This document shows positions 7,547 through 15,762 of a stretch of DNA of 64,000 nucleotides, piece by piece. The notes below the pieces were generated by a model. It was not told the origin of the DNA. It saw only the letters and a list, made by a program, of their open reading frames with translations, and searched no databases. The DNA lies in the NCBI RefSeq assembly GCF_040545875.1, contig NZ_JBEPMR010000010.1. One strand, 5' to 3'. A program made the translations under genes and the position numbers. The DNA is from Faecalicatena_A orotica. GTDB lineage: Bacteria > Bacillota > Clostridia > Lachnospirales > Lachnospiraceae. Positions within the stretch are counted from its first letter, which is position 1, and the number at the start of each line of letters is the position of its first letter.

Positions 7547-8170
7547 CTATGAAACCTTCTCCTTCACTTTGGCAAGTTCTCTCTCAAATATTGCTAATTT
7601 TGCCCGGATGTCTTCCGAATCTCTGGTCCCCATATCGATGCGTACTTTTCTAACCTCTTCCTTTAACTCTGCGTAATGGGCATTGGATTTCTCCTGTACT
7701 CTGTCAACCTCTACCAGCACATTATTCTCTAATTCATGCAGACGCTCATCCAGATAATCTTTTGTTACCATCTTCGACCGGATATCTATAACATCCGCTT
7801 TCAGACCTGTAACGTCAGTTTTTAGGCCTGAGATATCTGTTTTCATATTTCCTACATCGGTTTTTAGGCCTGAGATATCTGTTTTCATATTTCCCACATC
7901 GGTTTTTAGGCCTGAGATATCTGTTTTCATGTTTCCCACATCGGTTTTTAGACCTGAGATATCCGTTTTCATATTCCCTACATCGGTTTTTAGACCTGAG
8001 ATATCTGTTTTCATATCCACGATATCTGTTTTCATATCCACGATATCTGTTTTCATATCCACGATATCCGTTTTCATATCTACAATATCTGTTTTCATAT
8101 CCACGATGTCGTCCCTTATTGGCTGAAGCAGCTGCCCTATCGCCTTCAGATCTTCGTTTGTCAATGGCAT
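7547..8170 (-). CDS. Heptad-repeat coiled-coil protein
   Basis: A 207-residue protein with no signal peptide or membrane segment. Residues 21-132 are 16 consecutive seven-residue units: five of DIVDMKT, four pairs of DISGLKT-DVGNMKT, then three diverged units. Hydrophobic residues at a/d-like positions with charged residues between predict a long parallel coiled coil. The C-terminal 75 residues are also helical (LHELENNVLVEVDRVQEK and KLAIFERELAKVKEK). The form recalls Bdr-like and tail-fibre spacer proteins, but no family can be assigned. GAGGTG precedes the ATG. It lies just after the end of the cobalamin operon and just before its short paralogue. Confidence 0.7.
   Translation of the reverse strand: MPLTNEDLKAIGQLLQPIRDDIVDMKTDIVDMKTDIVDMKTDIVDMKTDIVDMKTDISGLKTDVGNMKTDISGLKTDVGNMKTDISGLKTDVGNMKTDISGLKTDVGNMKTDISGLKTDVTGLKADVIDIRSKMVTKDYLDERLHELENNVLVEVDRVQEKSNAHYAELKEEVRKVRIDMGTRDSEDIRAKLAIFERELAKVKEKVS
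7775..8110 (-). repeat. 21-bp in-frame tandem repeat array (16 units)
   Basis: Sixteen 21-base units in the coiled-coil gene. The five units nearest the start are nearly identical to each other, and the next eight form a 42-base two-unit period repeated four times, with few substitutions. This nested periodicity shows successive duplications of one unit and then of a pair. Arrays like this change length by slippage without breaking frame. Confidence 0.9.
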
Positions 8171-8189
8171 ATGTATTCACCTCGCTTTT

Positions 8190-8214
8190 ATATGATATAG
8201 AAATCATATCATAT
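8190..8214. promoter_or_regulatory. 9-bp perfect dyad upstream of the heptad-repeat gene
   Basis: Inverted repeat ATATGATAT (8190-8198) / ATATCATAT (8206-8214) with a seven-base spacer, 20 bases before the start codon at 8170 and 40 bases after sirC. It could be an operator or a weak terminator for the cobalamin operon; no T-tract makes a terminator less likely. Confidence 0.4.
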
Positions 8215-8254
8215 AAATAAATATGGCGTCTATATACTGAAAACATAATATCGG

Positions 8255-8740
8255 TTACATCATGTCTCCCCGTCCCATCACATCCTCCAGTTTCCGGCGT
8301 ACCTGCTTTACTTTCCCCGGGTCTTGTCCCCCCGAATTAATTCCGATTACGACTTCATCCCTGACGATGACGGACGGGAAATAGAAATCGCACTTCGAGC
8401 GGTCGTCTGCTATGCTTATAAGGATCTTCCGGCCTGTTGCATACTCTCTTTTTTTGCAGTCTTCTGCAACCTGGTTGTTGACCTTACTGCTGTCCGCAGC
8501 TGAAAGGACCATGTCCGCCTCTGCAATATCGGCCTCCTGATAGGTACGGCAGATATGCCTGATCTTCCCCGCAGCCTCCAGCTTTTTCAGCTGATCCGTT
8601 ATTTCCGGTGAGATCACGGTAATATCCGATGCAAACTGCAGAAGTGTTTTGATTCTCCTGGTCGCGATTGTTCCGCCGCCCACTACAATAATCTTCATTT
8701 GTGATATATCTACAAACATGGGAAAATATGCCTTTGCCAT
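8255..8740 (-). CDS. sirC: Precorrin-2 dehydrogenase (siroheme synthase N-terminal type)
   Basis: A 161-residue NAD-dependent enzyme oxidising precorrin-2 to sirohydrochlorin, the substrate for cobalt insertion by CbiK. The Rossmann motif VVGGGTIATRRIKTLL is at residues 19-34, with the NADSSK-like ADSSKVN and the CDFYFPSVIVRDEVVIGINSGG block typical of the CysG/Met8/SirC family. There is no C-terminal chelatase or methyltransferase part. AGGAGAGG precedes the ATG. It is the last gene of the cobalamin operon, 60 bases after cbiC. Met8-type members can also chelate metal; the short length favours a plain dehydrogenase. Confidence 0.88.
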   Translation of the reverse strand: MAKAYFPMFVDISQMKIIVVGGGTIATRRIKTLLQFASDITVISPEITDQLKKLEAAGKIRHICRTYQEADIAEADMVLSAADSSKVNNQVAEDCKKREYATGRKILISIADDRSKCDFYFPSVIVRDEVVIGINSGGQDPGKVKQVRRKLEDVMGRGDMM

Positions 8741-8800
8741 ATGATATCCTCTCCTATTTTTTGCACTTTGCAGTTTAAAAAATATGCGTTATTCCCTGCA

Positions 8801-9436
8801 TCAGTCCATCATATACAGCAGTGCATTACAGATGCATGCCGCAATATTACTTCCGCCTTTTCTTCCACGCGCTGTGATTGACGGTATGTCTTTCAGCGCC
8901 ATGATGAGTTCCTTGGATTGTACCACGTTTACAAAGCCTACGGGAACCGCAATGATCAGTTCCGGTTTTAATCTGCCTTCCTGTATCAGTTCATACAGCC
9001 TGACCAGTGCTGTAGGTGCATTTCCTATGGCAAAGATCAGTTTCTTGTTCAGTCCTGCCGCCTTGTCCATACTTGCAGTGGCCCGGGTAGTGCCCTGTTC
9101 TTTTGCAATCTTTGCAACGTCCTCATCGGACATGAAGCAAAAGACCTCGCCGCCATATTTTGCAAGTTTTTTCTTGTTAATCCCGGCTTTTCCCATTTGT
9201 GTATCTGTAACAATGCAGGCCCCGTTTCTTAAAGCATCAATTGCATGCTCCACGACGCCTTCCGTGAATACAAGATTCTGTGCGTAATCAAAGTCTGCGC
9301 TCGTATGAATGCACCGTTTTACAATCGGCTCCGTCCCGGGTACAAGCAGTCTATCCCCCAGTTCCTCCGTAATGATTTCAAAACTTCTTGCCTCTATTTC
9401 AGCAGGCAGTACTTTTTCCAGTTCTATCTGATGCAT
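8801..9436 (-). CDS. cbiC: Cobalt-precorrin-8 methylmutase
   Basis: A 211-residue member of the CobH/CbiC family, which moves the C11 methyl group to C12 to give cobyrinate. Family blocks seen: RCIHTSADFDYA (with the catalytic-type histidine), IVTDTQMGKAGINK, IGNAPTAL and VPVGFVNVVQSKE, the last near residues 165-180. The start follows AAAGGGG, which is itself formed by the last unit of a 14-base tandem repeat separating this gene from cobU. Confidence 0.95.
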   Translation of the reverse strand: MHQIELEKVLPAEIEARSFEIITEELGDRLLVPGTEPIVKRCIHTSADFDYAQNLVFTEGVVEHAIDALRNGACIVTDTQMGKAGINKKKLAKYGGEVFCFMSDEDVAKIAKEQGTTRATASMDKAAGLNKKLIFAIGNAPTALVRLYELIQEGRLKPELIIAVPVGFVNVVQSKELIMALKDIPSITARGRKGGSNIAACICNALLYMMD

Positions 9437-9446
9437 GATTACAATT

Positions 9447-9516
9447 CCCCTTTCAATCTAGTACTTTCAATCTCGTACTTTCAATCTAGCACTTTCAATC
9501 TAGTACTTTCAATGTC
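9447..9516 (-). repeat. 14-bp tandem repeat between cobU and cbiC
   Basis: Five head-to-tail 14-base units (minus strand consensus TAGATTGAAAGTAC). The first contains the last codons of cobU, including its TAG stop, and the last has become the cbiC ribosome site GAAAGGGG. The array looks like repeated duplication of the cobU 3' end that pushed cbiC downstream by about 56 bases. Confidence 0.85.
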
Positions 9517-10493
9517 GTACCTATCCCGCACACAACTCTGTCAACTCTTTCTGCAAGTGCCGCAAGCTCTGTACAGATTCGCCCGGCCTGCTCGCGGTAC
9601 TCTCGTTCGAATGCATCCACAGGTACCAGTCCATACCCGATTTCTGTGCTGACAACAACAAGGTCCGGATTTTTGCCGGCAATGGAAGATGCCAGATTCT
9701 TCAAGTCTTTCCCTGCTGCCATCATACGCCGGATGTAGCTTTCAAAATGCCAGATGCCCTGGCAGGTATAAATATCCTCGAAAGGGCATGAGGCCCCGTC
9801 AATCCATGAATGGTCCGCTGCCAAAAACTCTTTCTTCGCATATGCCAGTTTACCCTGATATGCTCCACCGATCACCAGTTTCATGTGCGGTTCTCCTTCC
9901 CGTTTCCCGTCCGTTTTTGTTTTACATAGCTGAAGCACACCTTTTAGTTTCACCGGAATACCATACACCACTTCTGCCACACCGTCTGCCATGCGGGCAA
10001 GTTCTGTATTGATCTCTCCCATGAATCGTTTGTACATCTGCATCTCTTCTGAGTCTGAAGAACATTCCGAGCACACTTCATTCGTCACAACCACAAGATG
10101 GCGGCATTTCCGGTTTAATGCCCTCACACCCCGGATAACAGCCCTGACAGTATTCTCTTTGGCCCCATCCGGCTGGTACATCTCGTTTGCAGCCAGATTG
10201 GAGATGCACTCCAAAAGAACACAGCGGGAGGAAGCTTCTTCCCACTCTGTACACACTCCCATACCATGCTCCGCCTTTTCTTCAAGTCCGGTATAACATT
10301 CTACAGTTTCAAAGCCTTTATCCTGACGCATCACACGGTGGCGGAGGATTTTTCTTTTCGTCTCCTCCCCGTATGGGAGCATCGTTGCCACATAAAACAG
10401 GCTCCCCCCGGATTCACGGGCAAGACTGCACACAATATCCTCAGCAAATGCAGACTTACCACTCCCGCTGCCCCCTGTCACTAGGTAAAACAT
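9495..10493 (-). CDS. cobU: CobU-CobU fusion: adenosylcobinamide kinase/guanylyltransferase plus degenerate second copy
   Basis: A 332-residue protein where CobU is normally about 180. The N-terminal domain (1-~190) has the P-loop TGGSGSGKSAFAE, the histidine-containing ILRHRVMRQ segment matching the guanylylated histidine region of Salmonella CobU, and VVTNEVCSE. The C-terminal domain (~200-332) repeats the CobU plan with KLVIGGAYQGKLAYA, VVVSTEIGYGLVP and IGTTLKVLD, but its P-loop lacks the GKS/T end and no equivalent histidine region is visible. The first domain probably carries out both kinase and nucleotidyl transfer; the second may be structural. AGGAGG precedes the ATG. Confidence 0.9.
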   Translation of the reverse strand: MFYLVTGGSGSGKSAFAEDIVCSLARESGGSLFYVATMLPYGEETKRKILRHRVMRQDKGFETVECYTGLEEKAEHGMGVCTEWEEASSRCVLLECISNLAANEMYQPDGAKENTVRAVIRGVRALNRKCRHLVVVTNEVCSECSSDSEEMQMYKRFMGEINTELARMADGVAEVVYGIPVKLKGVLQLCKTKTDGKREGEPHMKLVIGGAYQGKLAYAKKEFLAADHSWIDGASCPFEDIYTCQGIWHFESYIRRMMAAGKDLKNLASSIAGKNPDLVVVSTEIGYGLVPVDAFEREYREQAGRICTELAALAERVDRVVCGIGTTLKVLD

Positions 10494-10510
10494 ATCTTAC
10501 GCCTCCTGTT

Positions 10511-12145
10511 TTATTCTTCCAGTTCCGCGTACCGGTACTCCAGGGCACCCGTAGCCGGAATCTGCGTGATTCCCTTGATCTCAGGACGGATCAGGTTACA
10601 GCTTTTCATCGAATAAAGCGGGATAATATAAAACTCTTCTCCTACTGCCAGTTGTTCTGCCTGATGCATTAATTCTGCCCGCTTTACAGGATCTTTTTCT
10701 GTGTCAGACTGTTCTACGAGTGCATCATATTTCTCATCGCGGATACCGCTGCAATTATAAGTCCCATTGCTGAGCAGCATGGATAAATACGTATACGGGT
10801 CCGCAAAGTCAGCGGTCCAGTTCATGCGGCACAGATCGAAGTTTCCGGCTTTTCTCTCGGTATAATTGACCTGAAGCTCCTGGGCATTTAGTTCGATATC
10901 TATATTCAGGTTCTTCTTTAACTGTTCCTGAAGTACTTGCGCAGTATCGGAATCCATCTCAAGGGAAGGATAACTATAAGTCAATTTGGGAAATCCCTTT
11001 CCGTCCGGGTATCCGGCCTCGGCAAGCAGTTTCTTTGCCTCTTCCAGATTCTCCTCAAACGGCGGTTCGGCCCCGTCCACAAAATATCCGCCGGACTGCT
11101 TGTCCTTCATGTATTTTGCAATGAAGTTTACAGTAGGCTCTGTATCCGCTCCTACCATACTGCACAATTCTTCCCTGTTGATTCCAAGGTTGATGGCCTT
11201 TCTTACCCTCACATCATCCAGCGGTTTTACATTCAGGTTCGGATAAATATATCTTGTTGCGATTGTATCTGTTATCACAAGGTCATCTTTTCCTTCATAC
11301 AGTTCCATCACAGAAGACAGAAGGGCCGGTGCGACGTCGACCTCGCCTGTTTCATAGGCACTGGCCATCGATTGCTGGTCATCAAAGAAGCGATAAGTGA
11401 TTTTATCGAGTTTTACCTTATCTGCATTCCAGTACTTCTCATTTTTCTTCAAAACGAAATACTGCTCCGGGACATACTCATCCAGATAAAACGGTCCGTT
11501 TGCAACGCTTGTCTTTGGATCTTTGTCCCATCCACTGCCTACTTCATCCGCATACTTGACACACGACGGAGTATAGACCGGAAGTCTTAACAGATCCAGA
11601 AAGTATACACACGGCTTTTCCAGTGTAAATTCCAGTGTATTGTCATCTACTGCCTTCACTCCCAGACTGTCCGCGTCAGCCTCCCCGTTATAGATTGCCT
11701 CTGCATTCTTGATCGGATACAAATAATTTGCATAACCATTGCCGCTCTTCGGATCCAGTGAACGCACCATCGTATTGATAAAATCGTCTGCTGTCACTGG
11801 TGTCCCGTCGGACCACCCGGCATCTTTCCTAAGATGGAAGGTCCACACCGTAGAATCGTCATTCACCTCATAGGATTCGGCCGCCCGGTACTCAATCTCA
11901 CCAGCCTCATTATAAGTCAGGAGTTCATCCAGCGCAGAGACAGAATAAGCCAGATAAGTCAGCGCGATCATTCCTGCAGGGTCCAGTCCCCCGGTTTCAC
12001 TGTTCGTCGCCACAACAATCTCTTTCTCGTTTTCCTTTTTATCCGCAGTCCCATCCCCGCCATTTTTATCTTGTTTTCCACATCCTGACAGGACAAAAGT
12101 CCCGCACAGGGCTACTGACAGAATCATGCAAATTATCTTTTTCAT
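10511..12145 (-). CDS. Peptide/dipeptide-type ABC transporter substrate-binding lipoprotein (family 5)
   Basis: A 544-residue solute-binding protein of the OppA/DppA cluster. It has a lipoprotein signal with the lipobox LSGC (Cys22), then SVALDELL-, NDDSTVWTFHLRKDAGWSDGTPVTADDF, the family-5 signature region. It should be anchored outside the membrane by lipid. Ten bases separate it from its ATPase gene and 17 from cobU, inside the cobalamin operon. Family 5 proteins bind peptides, nickel complexes, heme or 5-aminolevulinate. The context, next to hemC and hemD without hemA, hemL or hemB, favours a tetrapyrrole precursor, but the ligand is not readable from sequence. Confidence 0.92.
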   Translation of the reverse strand: MKKIICMILSVALCGTFVLSGCGKQDKNGGDGTADKKENEKEIVVATNSETGGLDPAGMIALTYLAYSVSALDELLTYNEAGEIEYRAAESYEVNDDSTVWTFHLRKDAGWSDGTPVTADDFINTMVRSLDPKSGNGYANYLYPIKNAEAIYNGEADADSLGVKAVDDNTLEFTLEKPCVYFLDLLRLPVYTPSCVKYADEVGSGWDKDPKTSVANGPFYLDEYVPEQYFVLKKNEKYWNADKVKLDKITYRFFDDQQSMASAYETGEVDVAPALLSSVMELYEGKDDLVITDTIATRYIYPNLNVKPLDDVRVRKAINLGINREELCSMVGADTEPTVNFIAKYMKDKQSGGYFVDGAEPPFEENLEEAKKLLAEAGYPDGKGFPKLTYSYPSLEMDSDTAQVLQEQLKKNLNIDIELNAQELQVNYTERKAGNFDLCRMNWTADFADPYTYLSMLLSNGTYNCSGIRDEKYDALVEQSDTEKDPVKRAELMHQAEQLAVGEEFYIIPLYSMKSCNLIRPEIKGITQIPATGALEYRYAELEE

Positions 12146-12155
12146 TTTCGTCTCC

Positions 12156-13982
12156 TTAAATTTGTGATGTCATCTTCAAGCCGCTTCTTCTTTTTCCCGC
12201 ATGTTCCTCCGAATATAGAAAACATGCAATCTCTCTTTCTCCATACTGATATTTCTGTGGCTTACCCGCAAAACATAAATCACTGGCATATCCACACCTC
12301 GGGGCAAAGGGGCATCCCCTCCCCAAAGGGATTTCCATCTTTTTTTCTTCGGTGTGCAGGATTCCCTTCTTTCTCCTTGCCTTAAAGGGATCAGGCACGA
12401 GGACCGCCGACAGCAGCGCCTTCGTATACGGGTGCCAGGGGTCCTCGTAAATATCCTTCGTATTCCCCGCTTCGACAAGACTCCCTGCATACATGACCCC
12501 CATTCTCCGGCTGATCCGCTTAACCACATTCAAATCATGGGAAATGAAGAAATAGGAGAGCTTCTTTTTCTCCTGAATCTCTTCCAGAAGACAGAGAATC
12601 TGCTCCTGAATCGACACATCCAGGGCAGATACCGGTTCATCGCAGACCAGAAGCTCCGGTTCCAGAATCAGTGCCCTTGCGATCCCGATTCGCTGGCGCT
12701 GGCCGCCCGAAAATGCCCTCGGGAACTTCTTCGCATCTTCTTCTTTTAATCCTACCAGATGCAGCATTTCCTTTACCTTTCGGACGCGCTCCCCACGGGA
12801 ATCCGATGTGTTTAACAAAAGGGGCTCCTCCAGAATATCCTGCACACACATGCGTGGATTCAAAGAGGCATAAGGGTCCTGAAAAATCATTTGTACCGGG
12901 TATTTCAGTTTTGTCTTATCACCCATGTAAGATATTTTTCCTGCCGTCGGCTCCAGCATCTGCGTGACCATTCCCGCCAGCGTAGATTTTCCGCAGCCGC
13001 TTTCTCCCACCAGTCCATACGTTTCTCCTCTGCCAATCTGTAGAGATACATCATGGACCGCTTCTGTCTTTTCAGATTTGTGCAGTCTGCCTGCATCAAA
13101 GTAGTCCTTACTCACATGTTCTACTTTCAGAAGAATGGATGCAGCATGCTGCTCCTTCGGAAGTTTCAAAAGGCCTGTTGCCTGGGAGAGAAGTTTTTGT
13201 GTATACGGATGCTTCGGCTCGTAAAAAATGTCTTCCACAGTCCCCTCTTCTACCAGCCTCCCCTCCTGCATCACGAGTACACGCCTGCAAAGCGATGCGA
13301 CCGCACCTAAATCATGGCTGACATAGAGGAGGGCCGTCCCTGTTTCCACAGATATTTTCTTCAAAAGCTCCAGAATCTGTCCCTGCACCGTCACATCCAG
13401 CGCCGTCGTAGGCTCGTCAGCAATGAGCAGTTTAGGTTCACACGCAAGTGCAATGGCAATCACCACCCTCTGCCGCATCCCGCCGGAAAGTTCAAAGGGA
13501 TACTGCCCCATGCGCCGGGTGCTGTTCCTGATTCCCACCATGTCCAACAGTTCCACGGCTCTCTCTTTCGCCTCGGCATGGCTGACTTTCCTATGTGCAC
13601 GGATAGTCTCCGTGATCTGCCTTCCTATTTTCACCGTCGGATTCAGATAGGTCAGCGGGTCCTGAAAGACCATCGCAATCTGGTTTCCGCGGACAGTCTC
13701 CATTTTTCTCTCGTATTCTTTTCTCTGCCTCCCACAGCCTTTCGGACCGGGAGGTGTGATATCCTCACCTTCCAGCATCATACTGCCGCATGTAATTTCC
13801 GCCTTCTTAGGAAGAAGCCCGAGTATAGCATGCATACCCGTACTTTTTCCGGAGCCGGACTCTCCGACTACCCCTACGATTTCTCCGGGGCCCACTTCAA
13901 AAGACACGTGGCTTACTGCCTCCTGTCCTTCATACCTGTCATGAAATTGTACGCTCAAATCCTGTACACTCAACAGCTTCAT
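12156..13982 (-). CDS. Fused two-domain ABC ATPase of the Opp/Dpp transporter (DppD-DppF type)
   Basis: A 608-residue protein with two ATP-binding cassettes. Domain 1: Walker A GESGSGKST, signature LSGGMRQRV, Walker B LLIADEPTTALD. Domain 2: GESGCGKSTL, FSGGQRQRIGIARAL, LVCDEPVSALD. The C-terminal cysteines in the oligopeptide-type tail (GCPFAPRCGYASDLCF) are typical of this class. In most transporters the two are separate genes. The ATG at 13982 follows GAGGAAGGA; the frame extends to a TTG at 14003 without merit. It powers the OppB/OppC-like pore encoded just upstream. Confidence 0.93.
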   Translation of the reverse strand: MKLLSVQDLSVQFHDRYEGQEAVSHVSFEVGPGEIVGVVGESGSGKSTGMHAILGLLPKKAEITCGSMMLEGEDITPPGPKGCGRQRKEYERKMETVRGNQIAMVFQDPLTYLNPTVKIGRQITETIRAHRKVSHAEAKERAVELLDMVGIRNSTRRMGQYPFELSGGMRQRVVIAIALACEPKLLIADEPTTALDVTVQGQILELLKKISVETGTALLYVSHDLGAVASLCRRVLVMQEGRLVEEGTVEDIFYEPKHPYTQKLLSQATGLLKLPKEQHAASILLKVEHVSKDYFDAGRLHKSEKTEAVHDVSLQIGRGETYGLVGESGCGKSTLAGMVTQMLEPTAGKISYMGDKTKLKYPVQMIFQDPYASLNPRMCVQDILEEPLLLNTSDSRGERVRKVKEMLHLVGLKEEDAKKFPRAFSGGQRQRIGIARALILEPELLVCDEPVSALDVSIQEQILCLLEEIQEKKKLSYFFISHDLNVVKRISRRMGVMYAGSLVEAGNTKDIYEDPWHPYTKALLSAVLVPDPFKARRKKGILHTEEKKMEIPLGRGCPFAPRCGYASDLCFAGKPQKYQYGEREIACFLYSEEHAGKRRSGLKMTSQI

Positions 13983-13989
13983 TTCTATA

Positions 13990-14808
13990 CTATCCTTCCT
14001 CAATCTGCCTGACAGACTGTTCCAGCCCGGCTCCGATAAAATTCATGGAGAGAATCAGAATACAAAGTACCAATATCGGGAAAAGCATCTGTGACGGATA
14101 TACCTGCATCTGGCTTCTGGCATCCTGTATCAGTGTCCCCAGACTTGCCACCGGCGCTGAGATCCCTACACCTACAAAACTTAAAAATGCCTCCGTAAAT
14201 ATGGCTTTCGGAATCATAAATGTAAGATTCACAATCACAGGTCCCGCGGCATTGGGAAGAAGGTGCCTAAGCAGGATTCTTCCCGCACCTGCCCCCGCCA
14301 GACGGGCCGCCGTGCAAAATTCCCTTGTCTTAAGGCGCTGTACTTCCCCACGCACGATCCGGGCCAGATCAATCCAGCCGGAAATACAGATTCCAAGCAG
14401 GATGCTTCCCACATTTGCCCCCATCACAAGGGTAATCAGTATGACATACAAAAGGGACGGAATGGCATCAATCACATCCGCCGCACGCATCAGCACCAGA
14501 TCCGTTTTCCCCCCCGCCAGACCTGCAATACTGCCGAAAAAAATTCCAGCCACACCGCAGATCATTGCACTTCCGATCCCGACCGCCAGACTGATCCTCG
14601 TCCCGTACCAGACACGGACAAAGATATCCCGTCCAAACTTATCTGTGCCAAAGGGGTGCGCCAGGGACATAGCTGTATTTTGTATCTCTGCATTCTGCCC
14701 GGTGTGGGAATAAGGGGAAAATGCAGGCACAAATACTGCCAGAAGTGTAAGCAAAAGCAGCAGGAGGATTCCGCTTAAAAACAGTTTGTTTCTGTATTTT
14801 ACTCTCAT
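13990..14808 (-). CDS. Opp/Dpp-type ABC transporter permease, C subunit
   Basis: A 272-residue membrane protein with an N-terminal membrane segment, then HPFGTDKFGRDIFVRVWYGTRISL, characteristic of DppC/OppC, and the coupling-helix region VRGEVQRLKTREFCTAARLAGAGAGRILLRHLLPNA. About six membrane segments. The start at 14808 follows GGAGGG by seven bases and overlaps the stop of the B subunit by four bases (ATGA), so translation is coupled. Confidence 0.93.
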   Translation of the reverse strand: MRVKYRNKLFLSGILLLLLLTLLAVFVPAFSPYSHTGQNAEIQNTAMSLAHPFGTDKFGRDIFVRVWYGTRISLAVGIGSAMICGVAGIFFGSIAGLAGGKTDLVLMRAADVIDAIPSLLYVILITLVMGANVGSILLGICISGWIDLARIVRGEVQRLKTREFCTAARLAGAGAGRILLRHLLPNAAGPVIVNLTFMIPKAIFTEAFLSFVGVGISAPVASLGTLIQDARSQMQVYPSQMLFPILVLCILILSMNFIGAGLEQSVRQIEEG

Positions 14809-15725
14809 CGGTATGCCCTCCTCACTCTGGGGTCCAGGCATGCGCAGAGCAGGTCCGTAAGAAGATTAATCACGATAACCGTGACTCCCATGAAAATTGT
14901 CAGCCCCAGAATCAGAGTATAATCTCTGTTCGCAATGGAATTGACAAATTCCCGTCCCAGTCCCGGTATCGTAAACACGCTCTCCACAACAAAACTTCCT
15001 GTCATCAAAAAGGCCGCCGCCGGACCAATGTAATTGAGGACCGGTATCCACGCATTTTTCAGTATATGTGTCACGGCAGTACGCCTCCATTTCAGCCCCT
15101 TTGCCTTCGCCAGCACCACATAATCCCGGCTCATTTCCTCCCGGAACGTATTCTGCATCAGCCTTGCAATTACCGAAGCCGGGTACACAGCCAGTGAGAT
15201 TACGGGAAGAACATAGTTTGCAGCCGATTTAAGCCCCGCGATAGGCAGGAGTTTTAATTTCACCCCGAAGCACAGCATCAGCAGGAGCGCAATAACAAAG
15301 TTTGGAATCCCCGTTCCCAGTATGGTTCCAAAGAAAATACCGCCCTTTACCGCACGGTTCTTCGTGGAAGCCTGCCAGATTCCCAGACACGTTCCTACAA
15401 CAACCGCCGCCAGTATTGCAAGTGCACCAAGGGAAGCCGTGGCGGGCCATGCCCGGCCGATGACCTCACTCACAGAGACCCCCGGCTTTTTAAAGGAAAC
15501 GCCCAGATCCCCTTTCAGCAGGTTACCCAGATAGGTCTGGTACTGGCGGACCGGTGGATCATTCAGACCATATTCCTCTTCCATAGACTCAAGCACGCTC
15601 TCCGTTACATTCCCTGTCTGGAAGGGGCTGCCCGGCATCATGCGGGTCAGGAAAAAAGCAGCTGTTACGAGCACAAAAAGCGAAAGAATACCAGTCAGGA
15701 TTCTTTTACACGTATATCTCAGCAT
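14805..15725 (-). CDS. Opp/Dpp-type ABC transporter permease, B subunit
   Basis: A 306-residue membrane protein of the DppB/OppB group. It begins MLRYTCKRILTGIL and carries the DppB-type GSPF and YGLNDPPVRQYQTYLGNLLKGDLGVS region, and the coupling segment NTFREEMSRDYVVLAKAKGL. AAAGGAGG precedes the chosen ATG; the frame is open 36 bases further upstream without a ribosome site. It lies 37 bases after the cobA-hemD fusion and is the first gene of the transporter set. Confidence 0.93.
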   Translation of the reverse strand: MLRYTCKRILTGILSLFVLVTAAFFLTRMMPGSPFQTGNVTESVLESMEEEYGLNDPPVRQYQTYLGNLLKGDLGVSFKKPGVSVSEVIGRAWPATASLGALAILAAVVVGTCLGIWQASTKNRAVKGGIFFGTILGTGIPNFVIALLLMLCFGVKLKLLPIAGLKSAANYVLPVISLAVYPASVIARLMQNTFREEMSRDYVVLAKAKGLKWRRTAVTHILKNAWIPVLNYIGPAAAFLMTGSFVVESVFTIPGLGREFVNSIANRDYTLILGLTIFMGVTVIVINLLTDLLCACLDPRVRRAYR

Positions 15726-15762
15726 CTGCTTCTCCTCCTTTCCCCTTGCAGGCCCCGCCATT

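Noticed and set aside
7775..8110. Possible CRISPR array
   Set aside because: The 21-base units are contiguous with no spacers, keep frame and encode a heptad repeat.
7815..8246. Open frames on both strands across the heptad array
   Set aside because: They exist only because a 21-base period keeps any stop-free frame open; no ribosome site or sensible composition.
13314..14012. 232-residue open frame on the plus strand within the ABC ATPase gene
   Set aside because: Antisense shadow of a clear ABC ATPase; no start signals and no family resemblance.
12156..15725. Nickel or cobalt importer reading of the ABC transporter
   Set aside because: Family 5 includes nickel binders, but cobalt uptake is already covered by cbiMNQO and no nickel enzyme genes are near; kept only as an alternative.
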